64,000 nucleotides of DNA from Lottia gigantea. Its lineage: Eukaryota; Mollusca; Gastropoda; Lottiidae. The position numbers and the translations under genes were made by a program. The stretch covers positions 6,010 through 70,009 of the forward strand of contig NW_008710601.1 in NCBI RefSeq assembly GCF_000327385.1, in the 5' to 3' direction. Under the pieces are notes generated by a model that made no database searches, had not been told where the DNA came from, and saw nothing but the letters and a program-made list of their open reading frames with translations. Shown one piece after another: positions 1-11,700 of the stretch. Position 1 is the stretch's first letter; each line of letters opens with the position of its first letter.

Positions 1-1820
1 TGGGCATTCTGCGGAATTTCGATGCCGGCCGTTTTAGCCATTTTGGCTAATTTCAGAAAAATGCTAATTATTCCCAAACTAAGGCAGATATTTGAGTTCC
101 GTTTTTTCTGACATGTGGAGAGGGCCAATGCGGATATTCCCTGTGAATTTCAGCTTGATAGCTTGCATACTTTGAAAGTTATAGCGTTTTTTCGATTTTG
201 GCCAAATTTGCCTTGGTCCCCCAGGCTGAGCTTTTTGGGGTTTTTTTCCAAGTGTTTCCGATTTTGGTTTTATGTGGTTTTTTGAAGTCCCTTGGGTCCA
301 AATGATAGGAAATGAGTAGAATTGGGCAATTCTGAGGAATTTCGATGCCGGCCGTTTTAGCCATTTTGGCTAATTTCAGAAAAATGCTAATTATTCCCAA
401 ACTAAGGCAGATATTTGAGTTCCGTTTTTTCTGACATGTGGAGAGGGCCAATGCAGATATTCCCTGTGAATTTCAGCTTGATAGCTTGCATACTTTGAAA
501 GTTATAGCGTTTTTTCGATTTTGGCCAAATTTGCCTTGGTCCCCCAGGCTGAGCTTTTTGGGGTTTTTTTCCAAGTGTTTCCGATTTTGGTTTTATGTGG
601 TTTTTTGAAGTCCCTTGGGTCCAAATGATAGGAAATGAGTAGAACTGGGCAATTCTGAGGAATTTCGATGCCGGCCGTTTTAGCCATTTTGGCTAATTTC
701 AGAAAAATGCTAATTATTTCCAAACTAAGGCAGATATTTGAGTTCCGTTTTTTCTGACATGTGGAGAGGGCCAATGCGGATATTCCCTGTGAATTTCAGC
801 TTGATAGCTTGCATACTTTGAAAGTTATAGCGTTTTTTCGATTTTGGCCAAATTTGCCTTGGTCCCCCAGGCTGAGCTTTTTGGGGTTTTTTTTCCAAGT
901 GTTTCCGATTTTGGTTTTATGTGGTTTTTTGAAGTCCCTTGGGTCCAAATGATAGGAAATGAGTAGAATTGGGCAATTCTGAGGAATTTCCATGCCGGCC
1001 GTTTCAGCCATTTTGGCTAATTTCAGAAAAATGCTAATTATTCCCAAACTAAGGCAGATATTTGAGTTCCGTTTTTTCTGACATGTGGAGAGGGCCAATG
1101 CGGATATTCCCTGTGAATTTCAGCTTGATAGCTTGCATACTTTGAAAGTTATAGCGTTTTTTCGATTTTGGCCAAATTTGCCTTGGTCCCCCAGGCTGAG
1201 CTTTTTGGGGTTTTTTTCCAAGTGTTTCCGATTTTGGTTTTATGTGGTTTTTTGAAGTCCCTTGGGTCCAAATGATAGGAAATGAGTAGAATTGGGCAAT
1301 TCTGAGGAATTTCCATGCCGGCCGTTTTAGCCATTTTGGCTAATTTCAGAAAAATGCTAATTATTCCCAAACTAAGGCAGATATTTGAGTTCCGTTTTTT
1401 CTGACATGTGGAGAGGGCCAATGCGGATATTCCCTGTGAATTTCAGCTTGATAGCTTGCATACTTTGAAAGTTATAGCGTTTTTTCGATTTTGGCCAAAT
1501 TTGCCTTGGTCCCCCAGGCTGAGCTTTTTGGGGTTTTTTTCCAAGTGTTTCCGATTTTGGTTTTATGTGGTTTTTTGAAGTCCCTTGGGTCCAAATGATA
1601 GGAAATGAGTAGAATTGGGCAATTCTGAGGAATTTCCATGCCGGCCGTTTTAGCCATTTTGGCTAATTTCAGAAAAATGCTAATTATTCCCAAACTAAGG
1701 CAGATATTTGAGTTCCGTTTTTTCTGACATGTGGAGAGGGTCAATGCCGATATTCCCTGTGAATTTCAGCTTGATAGCTTGCATACTTTTAAAGCTTTTT
1801 GAGGTTTTTTCGAAGTGTTG
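1..1820. repeat. 323-bp satellite array (array edge)
   Basis: A head-to-tail tandem repeat with a period of 323 bp (one unit is 324) runs from the first base to about 1795. A shortened, divergent last unit fades out by about 1820. Six copies of the landmark GCCGGCCGTTT sit about 323 bp apart. Units are almost identical, differing at a few positions, so the array was recently amplified or homogenised. A 90-codon minus-strand open frame recurs in every unit, but only because the unit is copied; it resembles no known protein and I do not call it a gene. The array extends left of the window. Confidence 0.95.
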
Positions 1821-3171
1821 GGGATAAGACCAAAACTTTGACAGGCTGCCCCTCGAAGACTATCAGAGATATCAAGCTGAAATTTGGACTGAAGGTCCAC
1901 ACCTATCTGAAGTTGTTGTGTTCCAAATTTATTTATTTTTTTTATTTTTTTTTTTTAAGTCCAATCTAGGTCGGAACATGTATAATCTTCCATAGACTTT
2001 ACATTGGAATACGTCATCAGGCCCGGTCAGCTGATTAAAATTTATATTCACTTCTTAAGCGCTTATTTGACTTAGTACTTACCGTCTACGAATTTGACTC
2101 GTTTCGTTATTGATTTATTTTTTCGGTGTAATCTAATTTTGATTAAATTGAGCTTTGCACACACCGCATATTTTTTCCAGTTTAAAGGGACATTATACTT
2201 TTTTCCTATTTTTTGTAAAAAGTTTTCATTATCAAAAAACGTCCTGATTATACCTGAACATATTTCTAAAGTATTCTATTTATATCTATATATCTTCTTG
2301 TTCAAACTGAATTTGTTTTACGTAGGAGACATACTTCTCTACAATTAGGCGTTCAAATCCGTACAGTAGTTTTATTACAGCTTACAAAACGCATAACGAA
2401 TTTAAAAACCTTACGTAATTTATTTAATATATTTGGTGTTTAAAAACTATAACGGCTGGATTTTTTAAACTTTCTGATACGTTAAAGGGCAAATTTCTCT
2501 AGATTTTGATGTATGGTTTTCACAAAATTTTGTCCACCTACGAAAGGAAAATGTCCTTTAAATATCTGAATTCAGTTAACCTTGTTCACACCGTTGCCAG
2601 GAAATGGATGAAGATAAAAATATATTTTAGGTAGGTCATATGCACTTTCGTGACCTAAATCGCTAAGGTCATTACAAAATTAAGTATAACCAGATTGGCA
2701 TCTTCAAATGAGATGAATATAAATATTAAACATTGTAATAACTTTGTTGTGAAGGAATGTTAAAGAGGCACTAAAAAAATATCCTAAATCTATTTCAGGT
2801 AGCTTTACAAACGAATAAAATGTATTTTCAAAGCGTCTTACATGGAATTCTATCGTGCTTCTAAGGAACACGTTTCTCTAGATTTTGGTGTGTAGTTTTC
2901 CTAAATTTGAACAAAAAAGATTTTCGATTAGTATATTTCAGACAATCTCTGATGAATTTACAAATGAATTTGCCACAATAAAACATTGTAGTAGTGTGTT
3001 GTGCAATAACTTATCGGTCTAATAGTAAATGAAAGATAAAGCTATCTGTGAGCAAATAAAAAAAATTTTGATTTTCGTCGATGTTTTTTAAGAGAATTCG
3101 AATATCCGCGTTTACATTGAAAAGAAGCATTTCTCTCCTAGAGATTTCAACCAAAAAAATTCACAAATTTT
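1821..3171. other. AT-rich non-coding stretch with decayed internal duplications
   Basis: No gene is supported here. A T-rich run lies at about 1928-1955. The motif TTTCTCTAGATTTTG, with a similar downstream context, occurs near 2493 and 2872, with a weaker version near 3130, which suggests an old, decayed tandem or dispersed repeat. Near 1869 the sequence ATCAAGCTGAAATT is the reverse complement of a motif in every satellite unit. Confidence 0.5.
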
Positions 3172-4301
3172 GACTGAAAAATGTCCTATATAAAAACAAA
3201 TTTTAAAGTCATAATGTGTGCTCATATCTGTGTTTTTATCAACGCAAAGATATTCTGAGATTATCAGTACTATTTTGATTCCAAATCTCATAAAAACTAA
3301 TGAGAAAAAATCAATAAACGTTTTACTTTGCTCAGACAATAATTATATTTTACTCTCATCAAAAGGTAGGCCTATTCATTCAGATAATTTTGTTTTAATA
3401 ATAAACTGACCCTTAAAAATTGTTACTCTTAACTAACAATACACAAGGCCATGGTTCGTCATTTTCGGAGGTTGATTTGGGTCTTGATTATAATATGTCA
3501 ATAAGCTTCAGAAGTACTATAGAACGAAAATCGCTAAATCCCATGAAATATAATTCAAAACTAGAACTTTTAACTATTTTTATGTATTTTCTTTATAAGG
3601 CGAGTCTCAAGAAAAGAGGACTCGTCATTAACTTTCAAATACGGATAATTATGGACACATAGATTTGACGGCTCTAATTTCGACGGTGAGATGTGAACAC
3701 TCATTACTGATTAGCTTAGCTCAATTCCCATTTCTGAGACTAAGGTATGAATCACCAGGATTTCATTTGCTTAGTCCATTTGTATCGACTATAGTAGCAA
3801 GTATGTGGTCAAAGGGGGATAATTTGACATTAACGTGGTCTGATAGCAATTTTCAGTTTGGACTAGTTGAACACAATATAATGTTAACTATTATAATAAG
3901 AAATTTAGAACTTCTGCGTTTTAGACCATAGGGAGTAAGTAACATGAATGGAGCAGGCAACAGTGATTCTGTTATTTCGCGATTGTGTTTTAGTTCAGTT
4001 TTTGCGTTTCAATCCAAAATAATATATGGATATTTGAAGTTTGGTTCTTTAGGCTGGTAGTTTACAACATGAAAATAAAAGGTGTAGGGGTTTAGAATTT
4101 TGGAATGTGAAAAGTAATATATTGTTCATGAAACAAGAACATTTTATAGTCTGAGTTTTTAAATTTTTTTTCCAATATTTTTTATGAGAATTAGAATAGA
4201 AGCCCTGATAACCTAAGGATGTCTTTGCGATAACAAAAAATATAAGCATGAGCACACATTATGTCTTCAAAATTTGTGTTTACAGAGGACAATTTTCAGT
4301 G
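3172..4301. repeat. Foldback-like element with about 80-bp inverted arms
   Basis: Bases 3172-3253 and the reverse complement of 4219-4301 match closely by eye, including a shared CATAATGTGTGCTCAT core, and are separated by about 970 bp. This is the arrangement of an old inverted-repeat transposon. No transposase frame was seen between the arms. A copy of a second dispersed repeat (3440-3745) lies inside, either as an internal part or a nested insertion. Confidence 0.65.
3440..3745. repeat. Dispersed repeat family B, copy 1
   Basis: About 300 bp related by eye to segments at 11370-11660 and 48690-48985. Shared blocks include GGTTGATTTGGGTCTTGA near one end and AATTATGGACACA followed by TTTGA.GGCTC.AATTTCGA near the other. 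It is non-coding and moderately diverged. Copy 3 suggests a TTAA-targeting MITE. Confidence 0.65.
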
Positions 4302-5036
4302 TGTAGTCAAAGAAAGATAATTTTACCTGTAATGTACTCTTTGGTCAATGAAACCTAATTTCTATTCAAAGTTTTCAACCATATGTGACTTTTAGGTTAA
4401 AATTTCTTGGAGAAAAATGATTCCGTAATATCATTGTAGAATTTTCTATTTCAACAAGAAGTCGATTATCATGACGATGAGTGAGTAACTCATTATTAAC
4501 TTCAGGCTTTTAACTGGTACAAAATTTGTAAACAAGATCAAATAGTTACTGAGAATTGTAGATCGTCTTGACTGCATGAATAATGGCAACAATGTGTATT
4601 GATTTTAAAGAAAAATGGATATAGCACGAATGAGGTTTTAAACTATGGAATAAGAACAATAAAAGGGAAATTGATAACTTACTTTGTGTTTATAATGAAT
4701 GACTTTGTGTTGATGTTTATGATGAGTTATTTTGTGTTGATGTTTATAACTTCCTTCTCACGTGATATTTGTTCTTAGCACGAGCTACATCATAGGATCG
4801 CATGCAACAATCAAAACTAAGAAATTATTTCACTGAAAGTTCATCTTAGGGGATTTTGTGTCTTAATATTTGTTGTAAATGAAATCTTCCGCTCCTGAAG
4901 ACGTGCAACACCATGCAATGTGCAAGGAGGTAAATCTGGTTAGGAGACAATGCATGCAGTATGATGCATTTTTTGATATATCCATCTGTGATATATCCAT
5001 CTGTGACGCATCTTCACAGTGACAAGTTATTACATA
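4302..5036. other. Intergenic, no gene seen
   Basis: AT-rich sequence without a supported gene. It contains a perfect 15-bp tandem pair (GATATATCCATCTGT at 4975-5004) and a short decayed repeat of TTTGTGTTGATGTTTAT around 4690-4750. Confidence 0.5.
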
Positions 5037-5575
5037 CTTCGTATACTTTGACTGCAATAGTCAATGTTCTTGTCCCAGAAGGCAGTAATTCGATTTGATT
5101 GTACACCAGCGAATACAACCAATCGTAGACAGATAGATAGAAAGGCAAACATTATGGCTTTGTGTTCACATACTTTCTTTCGAGGCCTCTGATTGTATGT
5201 GCTAATGTACGATTCAATAGCTTCATTTACAAATTCCATAGAATGGTGACTACTGCAGTCACGGTAAAAGTACAAAGTTCGTAATAGCATAGCTTGATGT
5301 GACCAGGACGTTACATTGACATTGGACAGTCTGTATCTTTTTCTGTATTTTCGCATCCGAACCAGTTTTTAATGACAGCCCCTCCGATCTATATCAGTGA
5401 CAGAGTTTAACTTTTGATAATAGAAAGAGTACTACATGTTCTATCTATCTGTATCTCATTTCAGAACACAAAGCCTTAATATTTACATCATTTCTGTCAA
5501 GGGCGCTCAATCACTGCAATCCGTGACACAAGAATAGTGGCTATTGCAGTCAAGGTATAAGTACGACATTTCGTA
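5037..5575. repeat. Imperfect inverted repeat (foldback)
   Basis: The left arm, about 5037-5180, matches the reverse complement of about 5440-5575. Shared blocks in order are TTGACTGCAATAG, ATTCTTGT / GTTCTTGT, GGCTTTGTGTTC and ACAGATAGATAGAA. Part of the motif also recurs directly near 5240-5290 and 5530-5580. No transposase was seen. The 108-codon minus-strand open frame inside (5030-5356) is treated as chance. Confidence 0.6.
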
Positions 5576-5708
5576 TTAGCTTAACATTGTAAAGATGTCC
5601 GAAACACGTGCCTCGATTCCAGCTCCTGGTAAATATTTATACAGTTACTGGCTGTAGTAGTAAAAAAAACTAGATCATATTCTATGGGATTTTTTCCGCA
5701 CAACGCAC

Positions 5709-5740
5709 AGAGTTTCTAATTGCCAGAGTTTCTAATTGCC
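5709..5740. repeat. 16-bp tandem duplication
   Basis: Two adjacent copies of AGAGTTTCTAATTGCC. Confidence 0.85.
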
Positions 5741-8252
5741 AACGAGAGAGATAAATAGGTTTTTAAAACTGCACCATCGAAGGGTGCGGAAAAACACCAC
5801 AAAACAGCCTCGTTTTTTTGTCTCTTCACCAGCCGACAACTTTCAAAAATAGCTAACAGCGGTTGGGATAGAGGAAGATGTCTCTCGATCTATGTGAAGA
5901 TGGTGTTTCCTCAATTCCAGTCTTGGACCAGTTTATAGCCAATTTCGAAATCAAGAGGCCTACAATCTTACTAAAGTTCAATTTCAATTAAGTTTCTTAT
6001 TTGTTTTCTGATATTTTCGTTTGAATTTTAATCTAACAAGTTTTCTTGACAACATAAAACAAAAATTTGTTATGTTTATCAAGAAATGGGTCACACATGG
6101 ATTGCTTGATTGGTTTAAAATACTGCCAGTAGAACTGGACTGTGGATGGAAGCTTGTTAGATTACAATGGAGACAAAAAGATATCAGAAATTTAAAAAAA
6201 AAAATGAAATTGTTATATAATTTTAATTAGATTGACAGGCTCACCATTGTTCAAAACTCCATGAAAGAAGTTGTCAATAACAAATGAAATAATTTAAATG
6301 GTTTTATAGATACACATTTCTTCAATACAAAGCAATATTTTATCAAATTTTACAATAATTGTTGACAAAAAATGGGACCAAGCCATCTGGCTAACTTTTT
6401 ATTACTAATTTGATATATATATATGCAGTTATTCTTCACAATATTGGTCTAAATATATACTGCTCTAAAAACATAAAATTACATAAATAACACTCAACAA
6501 TACCTAATAAATATGTTAATTTCCCCCTAGTTGAAAGGTAGCTGAATTTCTTGCAATAAAACAAAGCCCATTAAATTTGCCGGTCATGTTGGACTAAAGG
6601 TTCTAAATTTGGTTCTGATATGCAATACATCCCACCAGTTTCTGTTAAATTAATAAAAGCTTCATAATTCACTAACATTTTTAATCACAAAATTTTTTTT
6701 ATGCCTTACTTGTTACTTGTAGTTCATATAAAACTATACAAAACCACATAAATTTGTTAGTATACAAAATTAATGATATTTTTCTATTATGCACTAAAAC
6801 TAATCCAAGGGAAGCAACCATGTTAATAACAGACAAACATAATATAATATTGAATGAAAACCCTGTATTTAGTAGACTAGAATAGGACAGGACAAAATTG
6901 TCTTAAAATCAATTCATTTAGGACAATAATCTAAAAATGAATCTACTTCACATTGTTACATGAACAGTTTTGAAAAGAACAATGAATGAATGTATAGCAC
7001 ATACATAGTACATAGATCATTCTTGCAGTTAGTCCTTGAATAAAATTTGTCCCTTGAGTCTTGGCCCAATTCCACAAAAAATCTTATTTTGTCGTAAGTA
7101 TTGTATTTCTTAATGCAAAAATCTACACTTATCACAAATTCTGATGTTAAGATATTTTGTTTTTCGATTTTTTGGAGTTTGGGTTCACAAAAGGTGGCCT
7201 ACATATTGTTTGGTTATTGGTTAACAATATGTATTCAAATTTTGTGAGTTTTGTTTATTTTTACAAAAATAACCAATATATTTTTCTACAATAACTCTTT
7301 TAAAACTAGTCACTGCTTTACAGGCATATACTTATAGATTTTAGCGCTTGGAGATCATTGCATATTCATAGGGTCAAACACATATTACTTTGTTAACATA
7401 GCATTGAGGATTTGCATCAACTTAACGGTATTTTATGCAGTCTGTTGTGGACCCAATATAAAGACCCTAATTTTATTTACATGGTTTTAGTATTATACAT
7501 ATATATATTATTACTTGGCACCAGTTTGGTTTTGTATTAAGAAAATAAACACTAAACAAATCGTATTCAAAATAGACTTAAACATAGAAAAAAAACATTT
7601 TTTTTTCATTTTTTTCTAACCATTTTTTGAATTTTTTTTCTAACCAGAATAATTTTGGAAGAGGTTTATATATGCAGACGTCTAAAATTATATATAAAAT
7701 ACAGAGCAAACATAACAATAATTTTAGTTTTGATAAAGATATAAAATAATATAAAGAATCAACTAATAACAGTAATCAACAATAAATAAACAAGAGTATT
7801 AAAAATAAGAAATACAAAAGAATTTACAATTTGTATTTTGTAATATACACTGCTTGCCTTTAGTTTAATTTATCTGTTTTAAGGCTTTTGAAAAAGATCT
7901 GAATTCATATTTCAAAGATCTTGGGTCTATTAAGTATTTTATGTCACAAAAATCATGCTTATTTTGATGTATAATTTGGTGCTTATCATTGCATGAGACG
8001 CTATCCAAATTCTGCTATTTTATTTTCATCTTATACAAAATTTGATGTAATAAACATTGTGATAGATATAGACAAGTTGGTCAGAAACAAACAGTAATGA
8101 TGGTATAAATATGTTATAAATATTAATACACATCCAAGAACCCAAGTCAATATAGACCAAGGTAGGGACAATCTTAAAGACTTCTCACACGATATAATAA
8201 TGAAAACTAAAAAATAACATAAAATGTGTTTGACATGAAACTAATTTCCACA
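5741..8252 (-). other. AT-rich EHD 3' flank and probable 3' UTR
   Basis: No coding region is supported. The stretch is very AT-rich, with homopolymer runs and several TTTATT motifs that read as AATAAA on the minus strand. The EHD transcript should end somewhere here, but the poly(A) site cannot be chosen from sequence alone. Confidence 0.4.
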
Positions 8253-8777
8253 TTACATTCCTCGTTTTGATGGAGGTATTAAATGCTCAGGTAGTTCAGA
8301 TGGTAAATCATGACCTTCTAATTTGATCTTAATGAGATGATTAGCTAAGGCCCATTCATCTTGATCTAACATACCATCTTTATCAACATCAGAAAGTTTC
8401 CAAACTTTACTTAATACTGAATTGGGTAGTTTGGATTTCACAAGTTCTGATTTAGCAGCAGCTCCGCTAATTTTTCCATCCACAGGATTTAATTGATCAA
8501 ACCTAGTATTGAATTCGGGTTGTTCTTGAGCAACAATCCATTCATGTTCCCCGCGTCCTGCATCAATGCCTTCCCCTTTACCAATACCAAAGGGACTTTC
8601 ATTGTAACCTTCAAAAGCACCTCCATGGACGACATTAATATCAGTTTGGTTGGCCTCTTCTTGTGGTATTTGTTGCATCAATCGAGCTATTTCTGTTGCC
8701 AACATTTGATCCACATTATCTAATAACTTAGGTTTTAATGGTTGAAATTTGGTGAAGTCATGAAACTGTAATTGTTC
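8253..8777 (-). CDS. EHD1: EHD last coding exon (C-terminal helices and EH domain)
   Basis: The acceptor lies just above 8777 (TTTCAG then GAACAATTACAG) and the exon starts in phase 0. It encodes 174 residues and ends at TAA (8253-8255). It opens with [12 protein letters not shown] and [14 protein letters not shown], the EHD helical region. The EH domain then fills the end: [16 protein letters not shown], the [13 protein letters not shown] calcium loop, [14 protein letters not shown] and the terminal PPSKRGM. The middle segment (about [15 protein letters not shown]) includes an NESPF piece; a related NPF-like motif in vertebrate EHDs is known for autoinhibitory contacts, and whether this variant acts likewise is unknown. 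Confidence 0.95.
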   Translation of the reverse strand, partial: EQLQFHDFTKFQPLKPKLLDNVDQMLATEIARLMQQIPQEEANQTDINVVHGGAFEGYNESPFGIGKGEGIDAGRGEHEWIVAQEQPEFNTRFDQLNPVDGKISGAAAKSELVKSKLPNSVLSKVWKLSDVDKDGMLDQDEWALANHLIKIKLEGHDLPSELPEHLIPPSKRGM

Positions 8778-11700
8778 CTGAAATGATAAGTGATTATTGT
8801 ATTATTACACAATACTAACCCACACAATGTTAAATGAGAATTTGCAATAGAAACTCGACTTCACAAAAAGAAATGAATAGAAAACTTGAACAACGAAACA
8901 TTTCCTAATTTTGTGAGGGAAAGATCATAATTTCAGACTTCTAGACGTCCAGGTCAGGTCATTACAATCCAATTCTTTTATGCACATCTGAAATTTACAG
9001 ATGACAATATGCTTTCACAGTGCTATTAACAGAAGAATTTAGACTATTGGTTCCTCTCTATCTGTTTCTTTTTTATCCAATTTTATTTTTGAGAGCTGGA
9101 ATTGATCTTCATCAGGTGGGTAAGTGAACATTTTAATTAAAAGTATATCTGTCTTTTGTCATTTTGCCTTCTTATTTCAATTGATCTTGTATTGAACAAG
9201 ATGAATGGGAGCTGTGTTAAAGTTAATTTTTGATATCCTATTATTGTGAGAAAAAATATTTTCTAGAAAGATAGTTTGCCAATCAAAACAGCCTACACCT
9301 TGATTTAGACTTTGATAAATAAACATCTTTAACTATCAATAATGATCTACTAGTTGATTTACAACAGGACTTTTTCTTTTTTAGGGGGTTTTCTTTATCA
9401 AATACAGATCTTGATGCCTGTTTTTCTCTTTGGGTTACTATAGTTGAAAACCAAATGGCTTTCATAAGCCCATTGTCTCATAAATTACCACTATAAATTC
9501 TGTCAACTGGCTATGTTTAACAATGTGTTGCCACAATTCCTTTAATGAATTTTAGTTGCCTTGAAATTGTGGAGCATAATTTTCTTAATTAGATCAAGGA
9601 TGGCAAATGAAGAACAACCCAAACCATCACCAGATCTGCATTGCTTCGAGATTGTGATTAAGTATTATAAATATAACAGCTCTTCCCTACCAATAATAAG
9701 TGACAGAACCAGCTGGTATCTCAATCTTACCTACTTTCATCTAAAATTTACTGCATTTCTAATGATTGAAAAATCTACTATGGAATTGCAGAGAAAATAA
9801 TTCTTAAAAGAAAATTCATATTAGATATAATATAGGTATTATTAAAAGTTTGTATTTACCTGCATGCGTTTTAAATTAGGGAAATCGCCAGGTGAAATTT
9901 GATGTTCCCTTTGTAACAGAGCATAGGTGTCTTGTAATTTATTGATCAATTCTTTCTTCTTGGAATCTTTACCAAAAACAGAAGGCATTTCTTTCTTTAG
10001 ATGACTGATAATATAGGCATGAACCTGAAATTATAAAAGAATAATACATGTAAGTTTCAGAGTAGGCTAGTGCCTTTGTACCTTTGGTTCTGGAACTCAT
10101 CATGGAGTTTCAGCAAGGAGCTACTTTACTGTCATATACAACCAAAAGATCAAAGAAACTGTTTCTGGAAAAGGTTTTTGGAGACTTCATTGGAAATATA
10201 AGCTTTGAATATATCAATGTATCACAAGCTCATTCAAATAACCTAATTAGCTATTTTCAAGGACAATTTACTCTAGTGTAAATCTTAACCTTGTAAATAA
10301 AATAATATCAAATAAATCATGATGGATAGGAATTTAATGGATCATAATTTTCTACTTAACTACTCACAAAAGCATTGGATGAGGATTAAAAATATCTTTT
10401 GGCATGAAAGTAATTCACACCGAGATGAATCGCCCAATGACACTAAAATATCACTACTATAAGTAATCGATCATTGGATATTTCACCAAATATACAAAAC
10501 TGTAGAATGAAACAGGCAGAATATTCATAATCAATGCATTAAAGGGAATGTAAGTAGTTTTTCTAAATTTTTCATGTGTATCATGGACACTGATAACATC
10601 AATTTGCACATTCCAATTTTAGATCGGACATCTGTGGTTCCTGTAAAACACTCATATTTCACATTTAATGATGGCATCAAACATTCAGTATCAGTGGAAT
10701 TGCAAGAACCAGATGTCTGATTGAAAATTGGAATGGTGTAAATTGATGCTATGAGTGACCCTGATACACATAGAAATTGAATAAAACCTCTTTACAATCC
10801 CTTTAAGCAATTGACTGGAATCTTTTTCCCAATAACTCCTACAAGAAATTAGAGAAATTGAAACTCATAGTGGTATGTATTATAGAGAATAAGGTCACAT
10901 AAATCAGCGTCAAGTCATGCAATTTGATGCAGTATACAATATGGTGAACATGTGATATCAAGAATTAAAGTAAATATCAATGAAGAATGCAGTTTATATG
11001 TGAACCACGCCCTGAACTTGGAATTTGTGAATTTGGCAACATCTGTACCTAGCTAAATATAAATCTCTGTTAAATGATATGATGTTAGAAATGTAATTTC
11101 TGTGTCATCTGTAAAAACTATCTAAGAATTCCACTATATCAGGGGAAAATATTCCTGGCAATCTGACAACTGGCCTATCTATTGATGATCTATATACACT
11201 GACATTTAAAGAACATGTATCTAAGTCTCTATACCGTAACATATCAAAAATACTAGCTACTAATGAAAATAAACCATTCCCTTGCTATTGACCATGTAAT
11301 TTGAACTTTGGACTACAGGACCAATACCTTACACTTTGTCGATCAAAATAATAACTAATAATAAAGAGACAGGTTTGCCATTTTCAGGGGTTGATTTGGG
11401 TCTTGAATAAATGTAGATAGTCTTCAGAACTACTAGAAATGTATATAATCGCATAATCCCTCAAAAATACCTCAAACTGGGAATTTAAGTTCCTATATCT
11501 ATAAGCTTTCATAAAATGTCTTTTCTATATGGCAGAGTCTTGAGAAGAGACGAGTCATCATTTTAACTTAAATGCAGATAATCATGGACACACAAGGATT
11601 TATAAGCTCAAATTTCGATAGTGAGTTGTGAACACTATGATGGAATATCTTAGTTAAAACAAAAATTCCTCCTTTGAACTTATCCCTTTAAATGGACATT

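Noticed and set aside
179-1744. Five repeated 90-100 codon minus-strand open frames
   Set aside because: They are the same chance frame copied by the 323-bp satellite; there is no start context, domain or splice support.
5030-5356. 108-codon minus-strand open frame
   Set aside because: Falls in an inverted-repeat element and shows no known domain.
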